Source of the DNA: a virus
IMG/VR virus record: IMGVR_UViG_3300013102_000793
Span: 1 to 23,338 of that record
Direction: 5' to 3' (one strand)
Length of the DNA: 23,338 nucleotides
The position numbers and the translations under genes were made by a program. The notes beneath the pieces were generated by a model. It saw only the letters and a program-made list of their open reading frames with translations, ran no database searches and had not been told where the DNA came from. This document shows positions 1-6,816 of the stretch, piece by piece (the first letter of the stretch is position 1; every line of letters begins with the position of its first letter).

Positions 1-657
1 ATGAATGACATAGAAAGACTCATCAGTAACAACGCAGCCTGGTCTAAAACCATGATTGACGAAGATCCTGGTTTCTTTGAACGCCTTTCCCAGTCTCAAA
101 AACCCCGTTTCTTGTGGATTGGCTGTTCCGATAGCCGTGTCCCCGCCGAGCGACTGACTGGCCTGGAGCCGGGCGAACTTTTCGTTCACCGTAACGTCGC
201 CAATCTGGTCATCCACACCGACCTTAACGGCCTGTCCGTTGTGCAATATGCTATCGACGTGCTGGAAGTTGAACACGTGATTATCTGCGGTCACTACGGC
301 TGTGGCGGTGTGCAGGCGGCGGTTGAAAACCCTGAACTGGGTTTGATCAATAACTGGTTGTTGCATATCCGGGACATCTGGTACAAACACAGTTCCCTGC
401 TGGGCGAACTGTCGCCAGAAAAACGTCTCGATAAATTGTGCGAACTGAATGTGGTCGAGCAAGTCTACAACCTCGGTCACTCCACGGTGATGCAATCGGC
501 CTGGAAACGCGGCCAGAAAGTCACACTGCACGGCTGGGTTTACGGCATTCTGGACGGACGACTGCGCAACCTGGAAGTTGACGCCACCAGCCGCGAAACG
601 CTGGAACAGCGCTACCGTCAGGGCGTCTCCGCCTTGCTGAACGGCGACCCGCAATAA
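1..657 (+). CDS. can: Beta-class carbonic anhydrase Can
   Basis: Interconverts CO2 and bicarbonate in the cytoplasm, supplying bicarbonate to biosynthetic carboxylases. The 218-residue product matches E. coli Can (220 aa) along almost its whole length. The beta-class zinc ligands are visible as C42 and D44 in the CSDSR motif and H98 and C101 in the GHYGCGG motif; R46 of CSDSR is the usual partner of the aspartate. The C-terminal 15 residues differ from E. coli, which argues for another genus. It is a host gene: base 1 is its ATG, so its promoter and ribosome binding site lie outside the window. The prophage is integrated downstream, leaving the gene and its terminator whole. Confidence 0.97.
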   Translation: MNDIERLISNNAAWSKTMIDEDPGFFERLSQSQKPRFLWIGCSDSRVPAERLTGLEPGELFVHRNVANLVIHTDLNGLSVVQYAIDVLEVEHVIICGHYGCGGVQAAVENPELGLINNWLLHIRDIWYKHSSLLGELSPEKRLDKLCELNVVEQVYNLGHSTVMQSAWKRGQKVTLHGWVYGILDGRLRNLEVDATSRETLEQRYRQGVSALLNGDPQ

Positions 658-690
658 CAAGCCGCACTACTCTACCGAATTTCAAAAAAC

Positions 691-716
691 AAAAGGCACA
701 AAAATGTGCCTTTTTT
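691..716 (+). terminator. Rho-independent terminator of can
   Basis: A perfect 10-bp inverted repeat, AAAAGGCACA and TGTGCCTTTT, has an AAAA loop, and its T run continues to 716. It lies 33 bases after the can stop codon. The A run on the left arm could let it also work for transcripts coming leftward out of int. Confidence 0.88.
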
Positions 717-805
717 ACCATTTATTTTTCCTGCACTTACAACGCGATCACTATAAATCAATGAGTTATAAATGCTGTAAGCAGCTATAAGCCCTATAAA
801 GATGC
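717..805. other. Left prophage junction (attL), core not delimited
   Basis: The host/phage boundary must fall between can and the 3' end of int at 806. The AT-rich stretch contains the related words GTTATAAATGCTGTAAGC and GCTATAAGCCCTATAAAG. P2-like phages place int next to attP, which fits. The exact core cannot be named without the right junction, which is outside the window. The can terminator itself could be part of the core. Confidence 0.45.
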
Positions 806-1813
806 TTAGGTGTGGACACTATGTGGACACTCCAGCCCCGCTTTCCCCCTCAATGGATTAAAGGAAATTGCGTCCTGCAGGAAGTCCGGAGCGAAGTGAG
901 CATAGACCATTGTCTGGTTGATATTCGCGTGTCCGAGAATTCTTTGCAGGGTGATTATGTTCCCGCCGTTCATCATGAAATGTGTGGCAAACGTATGTCG
1001 CAGCACATGCAATGATTGCCCTTTCGGTAAGTCTGGCTTCACCGATTTCAATAGCAGCCGGAAGGTCAAATAATCGGCATCAGGAAAAAGTAATCCAGAC
1101 TTCTGATTTTTGACTGCCTTACATACCTCATCTGAGATCGGGACTGTTCTGGGTTTGCCGTTTTTGGTATTGAGAAAAGTCACTCGGTTATTAATGACAT
1201 TCTCCACCTTCAAACTGCTTATTTCTCCCCAGCGGCCTCCAGTGCTCAAGCTCAGGATCGCAATCCTCTTATTGTCCCCTTCCAAAACAGACAGCAACTT
1301 CTCAATTTCATCAGCAGACATAAAAGTCATGGATGATAGCTGCCCTTTTAGCAACGTTACTCCATGCAACGGATTTTCAGCGTGGAATAAACCGGCTTCG
1401 TTCAGGTAAGTAAACAGGCCACTCAGCAACATCAAATTGCGGTTTACCGTCGTTGCCTTAACGCCCTTCGCCAATCTTAAAGACTTAAATTTTGTAATAG
1501 CCAGGCTATCAATTTGGAAAGAACACGGGTCATCCATCAGGTTACAGATGAACTCCAGTTTGGCTTTGTCGAGCTTGCCGTGCTTCACGTTCTGCCCGTG
1601 ATAGAGCCACCACAGTTCTATCAACTCGGATAAAGGCCGTTTGTCTGCCGGTTTAGATAGCCATTCTTTGTTGTGATAATTCACCGCTACATATTTTTCG
1701 TATGCGGCTGCTTCATGTTTCTTGTCGAACCTACGCCGGAAGCGCTTTCCGTTGCGCCCCTGCGGTCTGATGTCCACTTCATAACGACCATCATCGAGCT
1801 TCTTAATCGACAT
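806..1813 (-). CDS. int: P2-type tyrosine integrase
   Basis: Site-specific recombinase that integrates the phage at att and, with Cox, excises it. The 335 residues show the usual order: an N-terminal arm-binding segment (about 1-55, basic, with RFRRRFDKK), a core-binding SAM-like domain (about 60-150) and a catalytic domain (about 165-315). Expected catalytic residues are R194 (GGRWGE), a lysine in the beta-hairpin near 217-220, H269 and R272 (HVLRH), H295 (LGH) and Y304 (TMVYAHF). The ATG at 1813 follows a strong GGAGGG. It lies leftward behind repressor C, as in P2, so it is probably co-transcribed with C. The last codons contain the arm sites. Confidence 0.95.
   Translation of the reverse strand: MSIKKLDDGRYEVDIRPQGRNGKRFRRRFDKKHEAAAYEKYVAVNYHNKEWLSKPADKRPLSELIELWWLYHGQNVKHGKLDKAKLEFICNLMDDPCSFQIDSLAITKFKSLRLAKGVKATTVNRNLMLLSGLFTYLNEAGLFHAENPLHGVTLLKGQLSSMTFMSADEIEKLLSVLEGDNKRIAILSLSTGGRWGEISSLKVENVINNRVTFLNTKNGKPRTVPISDEVCKAVKNQKSGLLFPDADYLTFRLLLKSVKPDLPKGQSLHVLRHTFATHFMMNGGNIITLQRILGHANINQTMVYAHFAPDFLQDAISFNPLRGKAGLECPHSVHT
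811..830. promoter_or_regulatory. Paired P2-type integrase arm-binding sites
   Basis: TGTGGACAC occurs twice, at 811-819 and 822-830, in direct orientation 11 bp apart, about one helical turn. TGTGGACA is the arm-type core I recall for P2 Int, and P2 arm sites come in such close pairs beside the core. Here they overlap the last codons of int, so the same bases encode the end of the protein. Confidence 0.62.
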
Positions 1814-1888
1814 ATTGAAGCCCTCCGGAATCGTGGGTACTGCAAAGACTCAGTGAATCTATAAAACGTAAAAAGTCGAAATGTAGCG

Positions 1889-2188
1889 TTAACCAGTCTT
1901 TTTGTCGGAGTGGGACGACGTTGTTTCGTCCTGCCCAAAGTGTGCGAGAACCGGCGCGATCTGTCCGGCTTCAGGGGAAATTTGATCAGTCATGAACCAC
2001 ATTGTGTATTTTGTGAACTTAGGTTGATTCAGAAGTTTCATCGTCATTTCTAAGCTCATGCCTTTCGTTCCATTTTCATAGCTCGAAAGTGTTGCATATT
2101 TAATTCCAGTTAACTCACTGAAATCCTTACGAGTAAGCCTCTCCGACTCACGGATGAGCTTGATTTTCTCCGATACCTCTATTGACAT
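1889..2188 (-). CDS. C: P2 C-type immunity repressor
   Basis: Maintains lysogeny by binding operators in the early promoter ahead of cox. With the ATG at 2188 the product is 99 residues, exactly the length of P2 C, and the C-terminal half (FTKYTMWFM...SGQ-like GQIAPVLAHFG...) is nearly identical to P2 C as I recall it. Residues about 5-60 form an HTH_3 fold (RKDFSELTGIKYATLSSYENG). The frame stays open upstream to 2248, but those 20 residues do not resemble P2 C, so the shorter start is preferred. Oddly, a perfect TATAAT (2190-2195, read leftward) sits one base before the ATG and only a weak GATGG could be the ribosome site. Either C mRNA is nearly leaderless or the TATAAT is chance. Confidence 0.93.
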   Translation of the reverse strand: MSIEVSEKIKLIRESERLTRKDFSELTGIKYATLSSYENGTKGMSLEMTMKLLNQPKFTKYTMWFMTDQISPEAGQIAPVLAHFGQDETTSSHSDKKTG

Positions 2189-2232
2189 AATTATACCATC
2201 GTCAAATAATGTGACCATTGTAAGGCAGAAAT

Positions 2233-2272
2233 TTGCCACCATCGGCAATTAAAAGCAGTTATAGGCAATTAA
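2233..2272. promoter_or_regulatory. Candidate C repressor operators in the lysis-lysogeny switch
   Basis: GGCAATTAA is present at 2244-2252 and again at 2264-2272 in the same orientation, exactly 20 bp (two turns) apart, between the divergent C and cox genes. P2 C is known to bind directly repeated half-sites in this position. The first copy also forms a dyad with TTGCC at 2233-2237. I could not identify convincing -35/-10 pairs for the rightward early promoter. Confidence 0.6.
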
Positions 2273-2296
2273 TTACACTATCGGAGAGATTAGCAG

Positions 2297-2569
2297 ATGG
2301 GCAAACAAATCGTAAGTGTGTCGGATGTCCTGCCGTATTCGGAATTTGCTAAGGCAATTGGCAAAACGCCCGCAGCAGTAAAAGGGATGATTGAAGCTGG
2401 CAAGCTCCCAATTGTCGAAATGCGTAACCCTGAAAATCCTACAGCACGTGCGGAAAACTGGGTTTATCTCCCTGCCTGGAACGCAGGTATGAAGTTGGCG
2501 TTTGAAAAGCGTCCTAAAGAGATCCGAGATGGTTGGCTGATGTGGTTAGGCTTGGGTATACCGCGTTAA
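2297..2569 (+). CDS. cox: Cox excisionase / early switch regulator
   Basis: DNA-binding protein that directs Int to excision and represses the C promoter in P2. The 90-residue product matches P2 Cox (91 aa), most clearly at the end: KRPKEIRDGWLMWLGLG is almost identical. An N-terminal winged-helix/HTH segment (about 10-40, YSEFAKAIGKTPAAVKGMIE) fits DNA binding. GGAGAG at 2283-2288 is the ribosome site. It is the first rightward gene after the operator region. Confidence 0.93.
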   Translation: MGKQIVSVSDVLPYSEFAKAIGKTPAAVKGMIEAGKLPIVEMRNPENPTARAENWVYLPAWNAGMKLAFEKRPKEIRDGWLMWLGLGIPR

Positions 2570-2580
2570 GGAGGGAGTAA

Positions 2581-2745
2581 ATGGTTATCTCAGTTGCACC
2601 ACTGCTGAAAAGACAAAGCCCTTCCCGCAGTTTTGGACACGGCTGGATTGAGCTACCAGGTGGCAAACGCTGGAATCCAGCTAAACCGCAAATGTGTTCA
2701 ACCGTTTCGAGCCGGAAGCCCTTCTACAAACGCTTCTTTGGTTGA
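2581..2745 (+). CDS. Small Fil/DUF2724-like early protein
   Basis: A 54-residue product begins MVISVAPLLKRQSPS and continues GHGWIELPGGKRW. This resembles the short DUF2724/Fil proteins (Fil of phage 186 causes host filamentation) found just after cox/cII in P2-like phages. The ATG follows AAGGAGGGAGTAA, the strongest ribosome site in the early region, only 11 bases after cox. The family assignment is from memory of the LLKRQSPS...GHGWI...GKRW pattern; the actual activity of this copy is unknown. Confidence 0.72.
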   Translation: MVISVAPLLKRQSPSRSFGHGWIELPGGKRWNPAKPQMCSTVSSRKPFYKRFFG

Positions 2746-2752
2746 GGTGTCT

Positions 2753-3079
2753 ATGCAATCGCAAACATTGAGCTATTCGGAAAGTATCCCGAAGGAAAAA
2801 AGAGAGGCCTGTTATCAGCATATTATCGGGATCCGAAAAATGCTGACCAGCCAGAAAAATATTGCGCAGGAAACGTTTGATGAAAGTACGCCGACCATGC
2901 GCAAATTGATCTGCTTCCATGCGGGATTGAAAAGTCGTCATATCAATATGCGTTTCTTTGAATTGGCACACAGTGAAAGAATAAAGGTCATTGAAGCACT
3001 TAATTCACTCATTGAGTTTGGTAATGCGCTTCCGGCCTTTATTAGTGAAACCGACTCAGTTCTCAACATAGAACATTAA
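2753..3079 (+). CDS. Early protein of unknown function, possibly DUF5347 family
   Basis: A 108-residue, mostly helical soluble protein starting MQSQTLSYSES. The ATG at 2753 is preferred because GAGGT lies 5 bases upstream and the preceding small gene ends at 2745; the frame is open further left but would overlap that gene. Position and size fit the DUF5347 proteins seen between the Fil-like and DUF2732 genes of P2-like prophages. It is not P2 B, the helicase loader, which is longer and not recognisable anywhere in this early region. No catalytic motif is visible. Confidence 0.72.
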   Translation: MQSQTLSYSESIPKEKREACYQHIIGIRKMLTSQKNIAQETFDESTPTMRKLICFHAGLKSRHINMRFFELAHSERIKVIEALNSLIEFGNALPAFISETDSVLNIEH

Positions 3080-3145
3080 TACATCTGAAATTTAATTGAC
3101 GTTCAACCCGCCGGGCATTCTTTTGCCCAAAAACAGGATTGGATA

Positions 3146-3328
3146 ATGGAAGAAATGATCAACGAAGCACGTTCTGACGAACGTTTAAATCGTGCAGCCG
3201 TATTCGCTGCACGTCTTGAAGCCCTCGCCTGCTTTATCAATAAGCATGATCTGAGCGGGAAAGAAGCCGCCGAAGCACTGCGTGTCGAGGCATGCCGTAT
3301 TCAAAATGAAGCAGGAGACCTTCACTGA
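3146..3328 (+). CDS. DUF2732-like early protein
   Basis: A 60-residue acidic, helical protein. The pattern DERLNRAAVFAARLEALA followed by LSGKEAAEALRVEA is typical of DUF2732 proteins in P2-like early operons; their function is unknown. AGGA lies 8 bases before the ATG. Its TGA overlaps the next ATG by one base, so translation is likely coupled to the zinc-finger gene. Confidence 0.78.
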   Translation: MEEMINEARSDERLNRAAVFAARLEALACFINKHDLSGKEAAEALRVEACRIQNEAGDLH

Positions 3329-3549
3329 TGGCTGATCTTATCGACACGGCGCAGGAGCGTGCTGAACAGATTTTAGAGTCACAGATCAAAGCGGCACGCC
3401 AACCTGTTGGCGGCGTATCAACATTATTTTGCATTGACTGTAATCACCCTATTCCTGAAGTACGGCGCGCAGCCCTTCCAGGCGTGGAACTCTGCCTAAC
3501 CTGTAAATCTATCGCTGAACTAAAGGCAAGAAATTACAGAGGTCAGTGA
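3328..3549 (+). CDS. TraR/DksA-type C4 zinc-finger protein
   Basis: A 73-residue protein with an N-terminal helix (about 1-25) and a four-cysteine zinc finger: CIDC (35-38) and CLTC (56-59). This is the short TraR class of DksA relatives, which bind the RNA polymerase secondary channel and alter promoter use. P2-like phages carry one just before gene A. Both ends overlap neighbours by single bases (DUF2732-like gene at 3328, small membrane peptide at 3549), so the three form one translationally coupled unit. Binding to polymerase is inferred from family membership. Confidence 0.85.
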   Translation: MADLIDTAQERAEQILESQIKAARQPVGGVSTLFCIDCNHPIPEVRRAALPGVELCLTCKSIAELKARNYRGQ

Positions 3550-3629
3550 TGACCTCATTTATATGCGTGTTTTTCGTACTTGGCGCAATCAATGTCGCCT
3601 TCATTTATAACGATATTAAAGGAATATGA
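3549..3629 (+). CDS. 26-residue hydrophobic peptide
   Basis: The ATG overlaps the preceding TGA by one base and opens a 26-codon frame: MTSFICVFFVLGAINVAFIY followed by NDIKGI. Residues 3-20 could form one transmembrane helix. The tight coupling to the zinc-finger gene supports translation. It could equally be the remnant of a longer gene cut by the antisense insertion that follows. No family is recognised. Confidence 0.42.
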   Translation: MTSFICVFFVLGAINVAFIYNDIKGI

Positions 3630-3667
3630 ATATATGAAATCTAATAATCACAATATGAAAATATCAT

Positions 3668-4255
3668 TTAAGGGAGAACATATCGGGGATGAACTCCGTT
3701 TAAACACGCAGGTGCTTTCGTTGAGTCTACCAAATCTACATTTGCTGGACGGATTTCGCCCGAAATCAATGAAGCGACAAACTCATTCCATTTCTGAGGC
3801 ACCGCAAAAATTGAAGTCTTATGCAGCACATGAGGATTGTCATAACAAAACATCGCAATCGTTTGACGAGAACACTGAACCGAAATATGAATATCTGTCT
3901 CTTGCTCTTCCCAGCTCGCCCATTCATCAAATTCAAATCTTTGGTTCATCAGACGTTGTTGACGCACGCTTTCTAATGCGTTCTGAATTAGTACTTTCCA
4001 TTCTCCGTAATCTTTCCACTCCGACGGCAGGTGCGGGATCAGAAACTTTGCAAGAACGTCTCGATGCTCTTTTAGTCGAGGCCAGCGCTCTGTTATCTGA
4101 TTTTCTGTACAAGCCAAAATCACGTCGCAAGCAATAAGTAACTCTTGAGCTGATGCGAGACAAAATCTGTTGGCAGTAATGTCATATCCACTCTGGGCTG
4201 TGACATTTTCGATATAGCGTTTTTTGTTAACTGCCGCTATTTCCTTTTGAGACAT
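3668..4255 (-). CDS. Unknown protein encoded against the early operon
   Basis: A 195-residue soluble protein starting MSQKEIAAVNKKRYIEN. The start at 4255 is chosen because AGGGAGGT lies 6 bases upstream; the frame extends to 4384 but that extension runs into gene A. Composition is coding-like, with several tryptophans (ERWPRLKEH, SEWKDYGEWK, DEWASWEEQE) and four cysteines, but no motif I can name. It is oriented against cox-to-A transcription and diverges from A with a 41-base gap, so early transcripts must cross it antisense. It is probably a lysogenic cargo gene (exclusion or regulation), by position only. The opposite strand is also open here but its translation is serine/leucine-rich and unconvincing. 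Confidence 0.68.
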   Translation of the reverse strand: MSQKEIAAVNKKRYIENVTAQSGYDITANRFCLASAQELLIACDVILACTENQITERWPRLKEHRDVLAKFLIPHLPSEWKDYGEWKVLIQNALESVRQQRLMNQRFEFDEWASWEEQETDIHISVQCSRQTIAMFCYDNPHVLHKTSIFAVPQKWNEFVASLISGEIRPANVDLVDSTKAPACLNGVHPRYVLP

Positions 4256-4296
4256 CAATACCTCCCTAATCCTTGCAGCGAGAGCATTAATATACC

Positions 4297-6309
4297 ATGC
4301 GCTTTTCACCTGATCATTGCGAAACCAGACCAAGCTTTGAATGGGCTTACCCATGGAATGCTCCGCGCCCTCCAGTTGAACCACACTTGAGACCGAAACC
4401 GCTTACCCGTGATGAATACGATCAGGGGCAAGCTGTTTTAATCAAAGTGAAAAACCTCTCGACAGATCTGCGCGAGATTTTCACTGGCCGCCATAAGTAT
4501 CTGCTCAAAACTCAGGGTATTCACGCAGCCAATAAATACCTGGTTTATACCCTTGGGCGAAGCATCCTGCCGCGTGTCGATGCCGTTAATAAAGCCCATG
4601 CAATGAATTTCAATGCCTCAGTGAAATTCATGTCTGAGGCCGATACTTACCACCAATTGCCAAACATGGGCGACAAGCCACTGCGTCGTTTCACACAGAG
4701 TATTGCCGCACAGTTGAAGACGATTTATGAAGACCGCTGCGATCAGCTATTGGCTGAAAATGGTGGAGATTACGCGGTGCTTCTTCAGTCTGATACGCAG
4801 TGCGCTCTGTATCGTGATATTGCAGGAATGTCGCGAGCCTTCAACGTTACCCCGATGTATTGGACAAAATTCAGTAAAGGCAAACTGGATGCAACGTCTG
4901 CCATCGCTGGCATGTCACGTCTGGTCAATCCTGACTGGTGGTTAAGTCAGTTGAAAGGCCAGCGTACCCGCTGGCGTGAGTCATTGCTGATCGCAATCGG
5001 CAAGATTAACCGTGACGCGTCTCCCTATGCCAGTAAGCAGGCTATCCGTGAAGTTCGTTCCCGCCGCCTGTCGAATCTGGATTATCTAAAAAGTCGTGAC
5101 CTGGAGAATGTCGAAACCGGCGAGCGCATCAGTTTGATCGACAAAGTCATGGCGAGTATTTCAAACCCTGAAATCCGCCGTATGGAGCTGATGAGCACTA
5201 TCGCCGGCACCGAAAAATATGCTGCCGAGAATGGTGACGTTGGGATGTTTCTGACCATCACCACCCCTTCTAAATTTCACCCGACCCGCATGGTTGGTAA
5301 AGGTGATAACAAGCGCGTTCAACGAAATCATTCCTGGGACAAAGAGGCCTACACGCCGAAAGATGCACAGCGTTATCTTTGTGGGATCTGGAGCAAAATG
5401 CGCACCGCGTTTAAAGACAGTGGCCTATCAGTTTATGGGATGCGCGTAGTTGAGCCTCACCACGACGCGACTCCGCACTGGCATATGATGTTATTCACCA
5501 AGCCTGTCATGCGTAAGTCGGTGATCGATATCATGCGCAAATACGCCATGAAAGAAGACGGTGACGAGCGCGGCGCAGCAAAGAACCGCTTTGACTGTAA
5601 GCACCTGAACCGAGGCGGTGCTGCTGGCTACATCGCTAAATACATCGCGAAGAATATCGACGGTTACGCACTGGAAGGCGAACGCGACCACGAGACCGGC
5701 GAGCTTCTGACGGATTCCGCTGCTGCTGTTACTGCCTGGGCTGCAACATGGCGTATCCCTCAATTCCATCCCATCGGCCTGCCTACTATGGGTTCATACC
5801 GTGAGTGCCGCCGCATCCGTTCCATCAGTCTGACTGAAACCTTTGACGAAGAAGTGGAAGCCGTTCGCGCTGCTGCTGATGCCGGTGACTTTATGGCGTA
5901 CATGACTGCCCAGGGCGGCGCTAATGTACCGCGTGACAATCAGACGGTGCGCGTAGCACGTCGCGTTGCCAATGAGCTGAACGCCTACGATGAAGAAGTG
6001 AAAAAAGTTGTGGGCATTTTCGCGCCCCACCTCGGCGAATCACATGTATATGAAACGCGCACAACTCAATGGCGCATCGTTGCTTCTGCCGTTGATTCTG
6101 AGGTTTTGACCGCAAAAAGCGCCTCCGGCGCGCCTCGGAGTCCTGTCAATAACTGTGGGTTAGGTGAAACGAGACTGTCCGCAAATTGGTGTTATAGCCA
6201 AGCAGAAAGCGCCGCTACAACGTCCATCTCTGATACCCAGCCAGTAAATACAGCCGCCGTCAGGGCGATCGTGGTACGTATACAGGAAGAAACACATAAG
6301 GTTAGCTAG
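4297..6309 (+). CDS. A: Replication initiation endonuclease (P2 gpA-like, HUH family)
   Basis: Nicks the phage origin and becomes covalently attached to start rolling-circle replication. The 670 residues carry the HUH signature: FLTITTPSKFHP (about 318-329, motif I), PHWHMMLF with H394 and H396 (motif II, metal site) and GYIAKYIAKN with tyrosines 445 and 449 (motif III), matching P2 Y450/Y454. P2 A is 761 aa; this copy is shorter and its tail after SGAPRSPVNNCG is unusual (serine/alanine-rich, ending EETHKVS). In P2 the origin lies inside gene A, and it may do so here, though I cannot pick it out. No clear Shine-Dalgarno precedes the ATG. The accessory region starts directly downstream. Confidence 0.92.
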   Translation: MRFSPDHCETRPSFEWAYPWNAPRPPVEPHLRPKPLTRDEYDQGQAVLIKVKNLSTDLREIFTGRHKYLLKTQGIHAANKYLVYTLGRSILPRVDAVNKAHAMNFNASVKFMSEADTYHQLPNMGDKPLRRFTQSIAAQLKTIYEDRCDQLLAENGGDYAVLLQSDTQCALYRDIAGMSRAFNVTPMYWTKFSKGKLDATSAIAGMSRLVNPDWWLSQLKGQRTRWRESLLIAIGKINRDASPYASKQAIREVRSRRLSNLDYLKSRDLENVETGERISLIDKVMASISNPEIRRMELMSTIAGTEKYAAENGDVGMFLTITTPSKFHPTRMVGKGDNKRVQRNHSWDKEAYTPKDAQRYLCGIWSKMRTAFKDSGLSVYGMRVVEPHHDATPHWHMMLFTKPVMRKSVIDIMRKYAMKEDGDERGAAKNRFDCKHLNRGGAAGYIAKYIAKNIDGYALEGERDHETGELLTDSAAAVTAWAATWRIPQFHPIGLPTMGSYRECRRIRSISLTETFDEEVEAVRAAADAGDFMAYMTAQGGANVPRDNQTVRVARRVANELNAYDEEVKKVVGIFAPHLGESHVYETRTTQWRIVASAVDSEVLTAKSASGAPRSPVNNCGLGETRLSANWCYSQAESAATTSISDTQPVNTAAVRAIVVRIQEETHKVS

Positions 6310-6816
6310 GTGCAACGCATTTTTTGACCCGACATAAGGCCGTGAAATTAAACGTCGACAAAGTTGATAGCTGAAGAACGAGCATGCTGCCCAGAAATCG
6401 AACGTAAACTGATGAAACACACATCACGTGTTAAACACTGGCGAGCTGAAAGCGTCAAACCGTGGGGCGAAAATCAGCTCTGGTGATCTCTGTCAGATTG
6501 AGCTGAATTTGAACGACGTGTATTTACTAAGACTTGATCTGACAGATTTCGTAGGTAAAAAATCATCAAATCTGACAGTCTGGTCTGAGCGAGGAGTATA
6601 GTAGGCATTCCATTCAGGATTCAAACAACTGAAACAATCCCCATAACTTGGGCATTACAAGTACACTATATGATGAGAAATGATTCAGATGATGATGCTA
6701 CTAAGGTCGCAGTTAGATATCGAGTTAAGGTACAATCGCACCGGATAATAGCTCTGAACCCAGAGTCTTATTTTGTTGATAAATGATACAAGAAATTAAT
6801 AAAAGGCGATTTCACC
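6310..6816. other. Non-coding junction between gene A and the defence cassette
   Basis: A 507-base stretch without a convincing complete gene. The first part has short protein-like frames (6310-6375; 6352-6486, including KLMKHTSRVKHWRAE) that could be frameshifted remains of a longer gene A end or of an older cargo gene. The middle holds three copies of ATCTGACAG (separate entry). The end has a CTCTG-AACC-CAGAG hairpin followed by a T-rich run (6752-6775), a weak terminator candidate. No confident promoter was found for the next gene. Confidence 0.5.
6490..6578. repeat. Three ATCTGACAG motifs (two direct, one inverted)
   Basis: ATCTGACAG occurs at 6537-6545 and 6570-6578, 33 bp (about three turns) apart. 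Its reverse complement CTGTCAGAT is at 6490-6498. The middle copy is inside an 11-base palindrome, ATCTG-A-CAGAT. Such a cluster before an operon suggests binding of a regulator, but none is identified. Confidence 0.5.

Noticed and set aside
3107-3130. GGGCA/TGCCC hairpin before the DUF2732-like gene
   Set aside because: Followed by A residues, not T, and only five pairs; likely chance.
2581-3629. P2 gene B (helicase loader) in the early operon
   Set aside because: None of the early products has the size or sequence of P2 B.
3580-4137. Rightward 185-codon frame opposite the antisense early gene
   Set aside because: Serine/leucine-rich, with no good start; the leftward frame has a far better ribosome site and composition.
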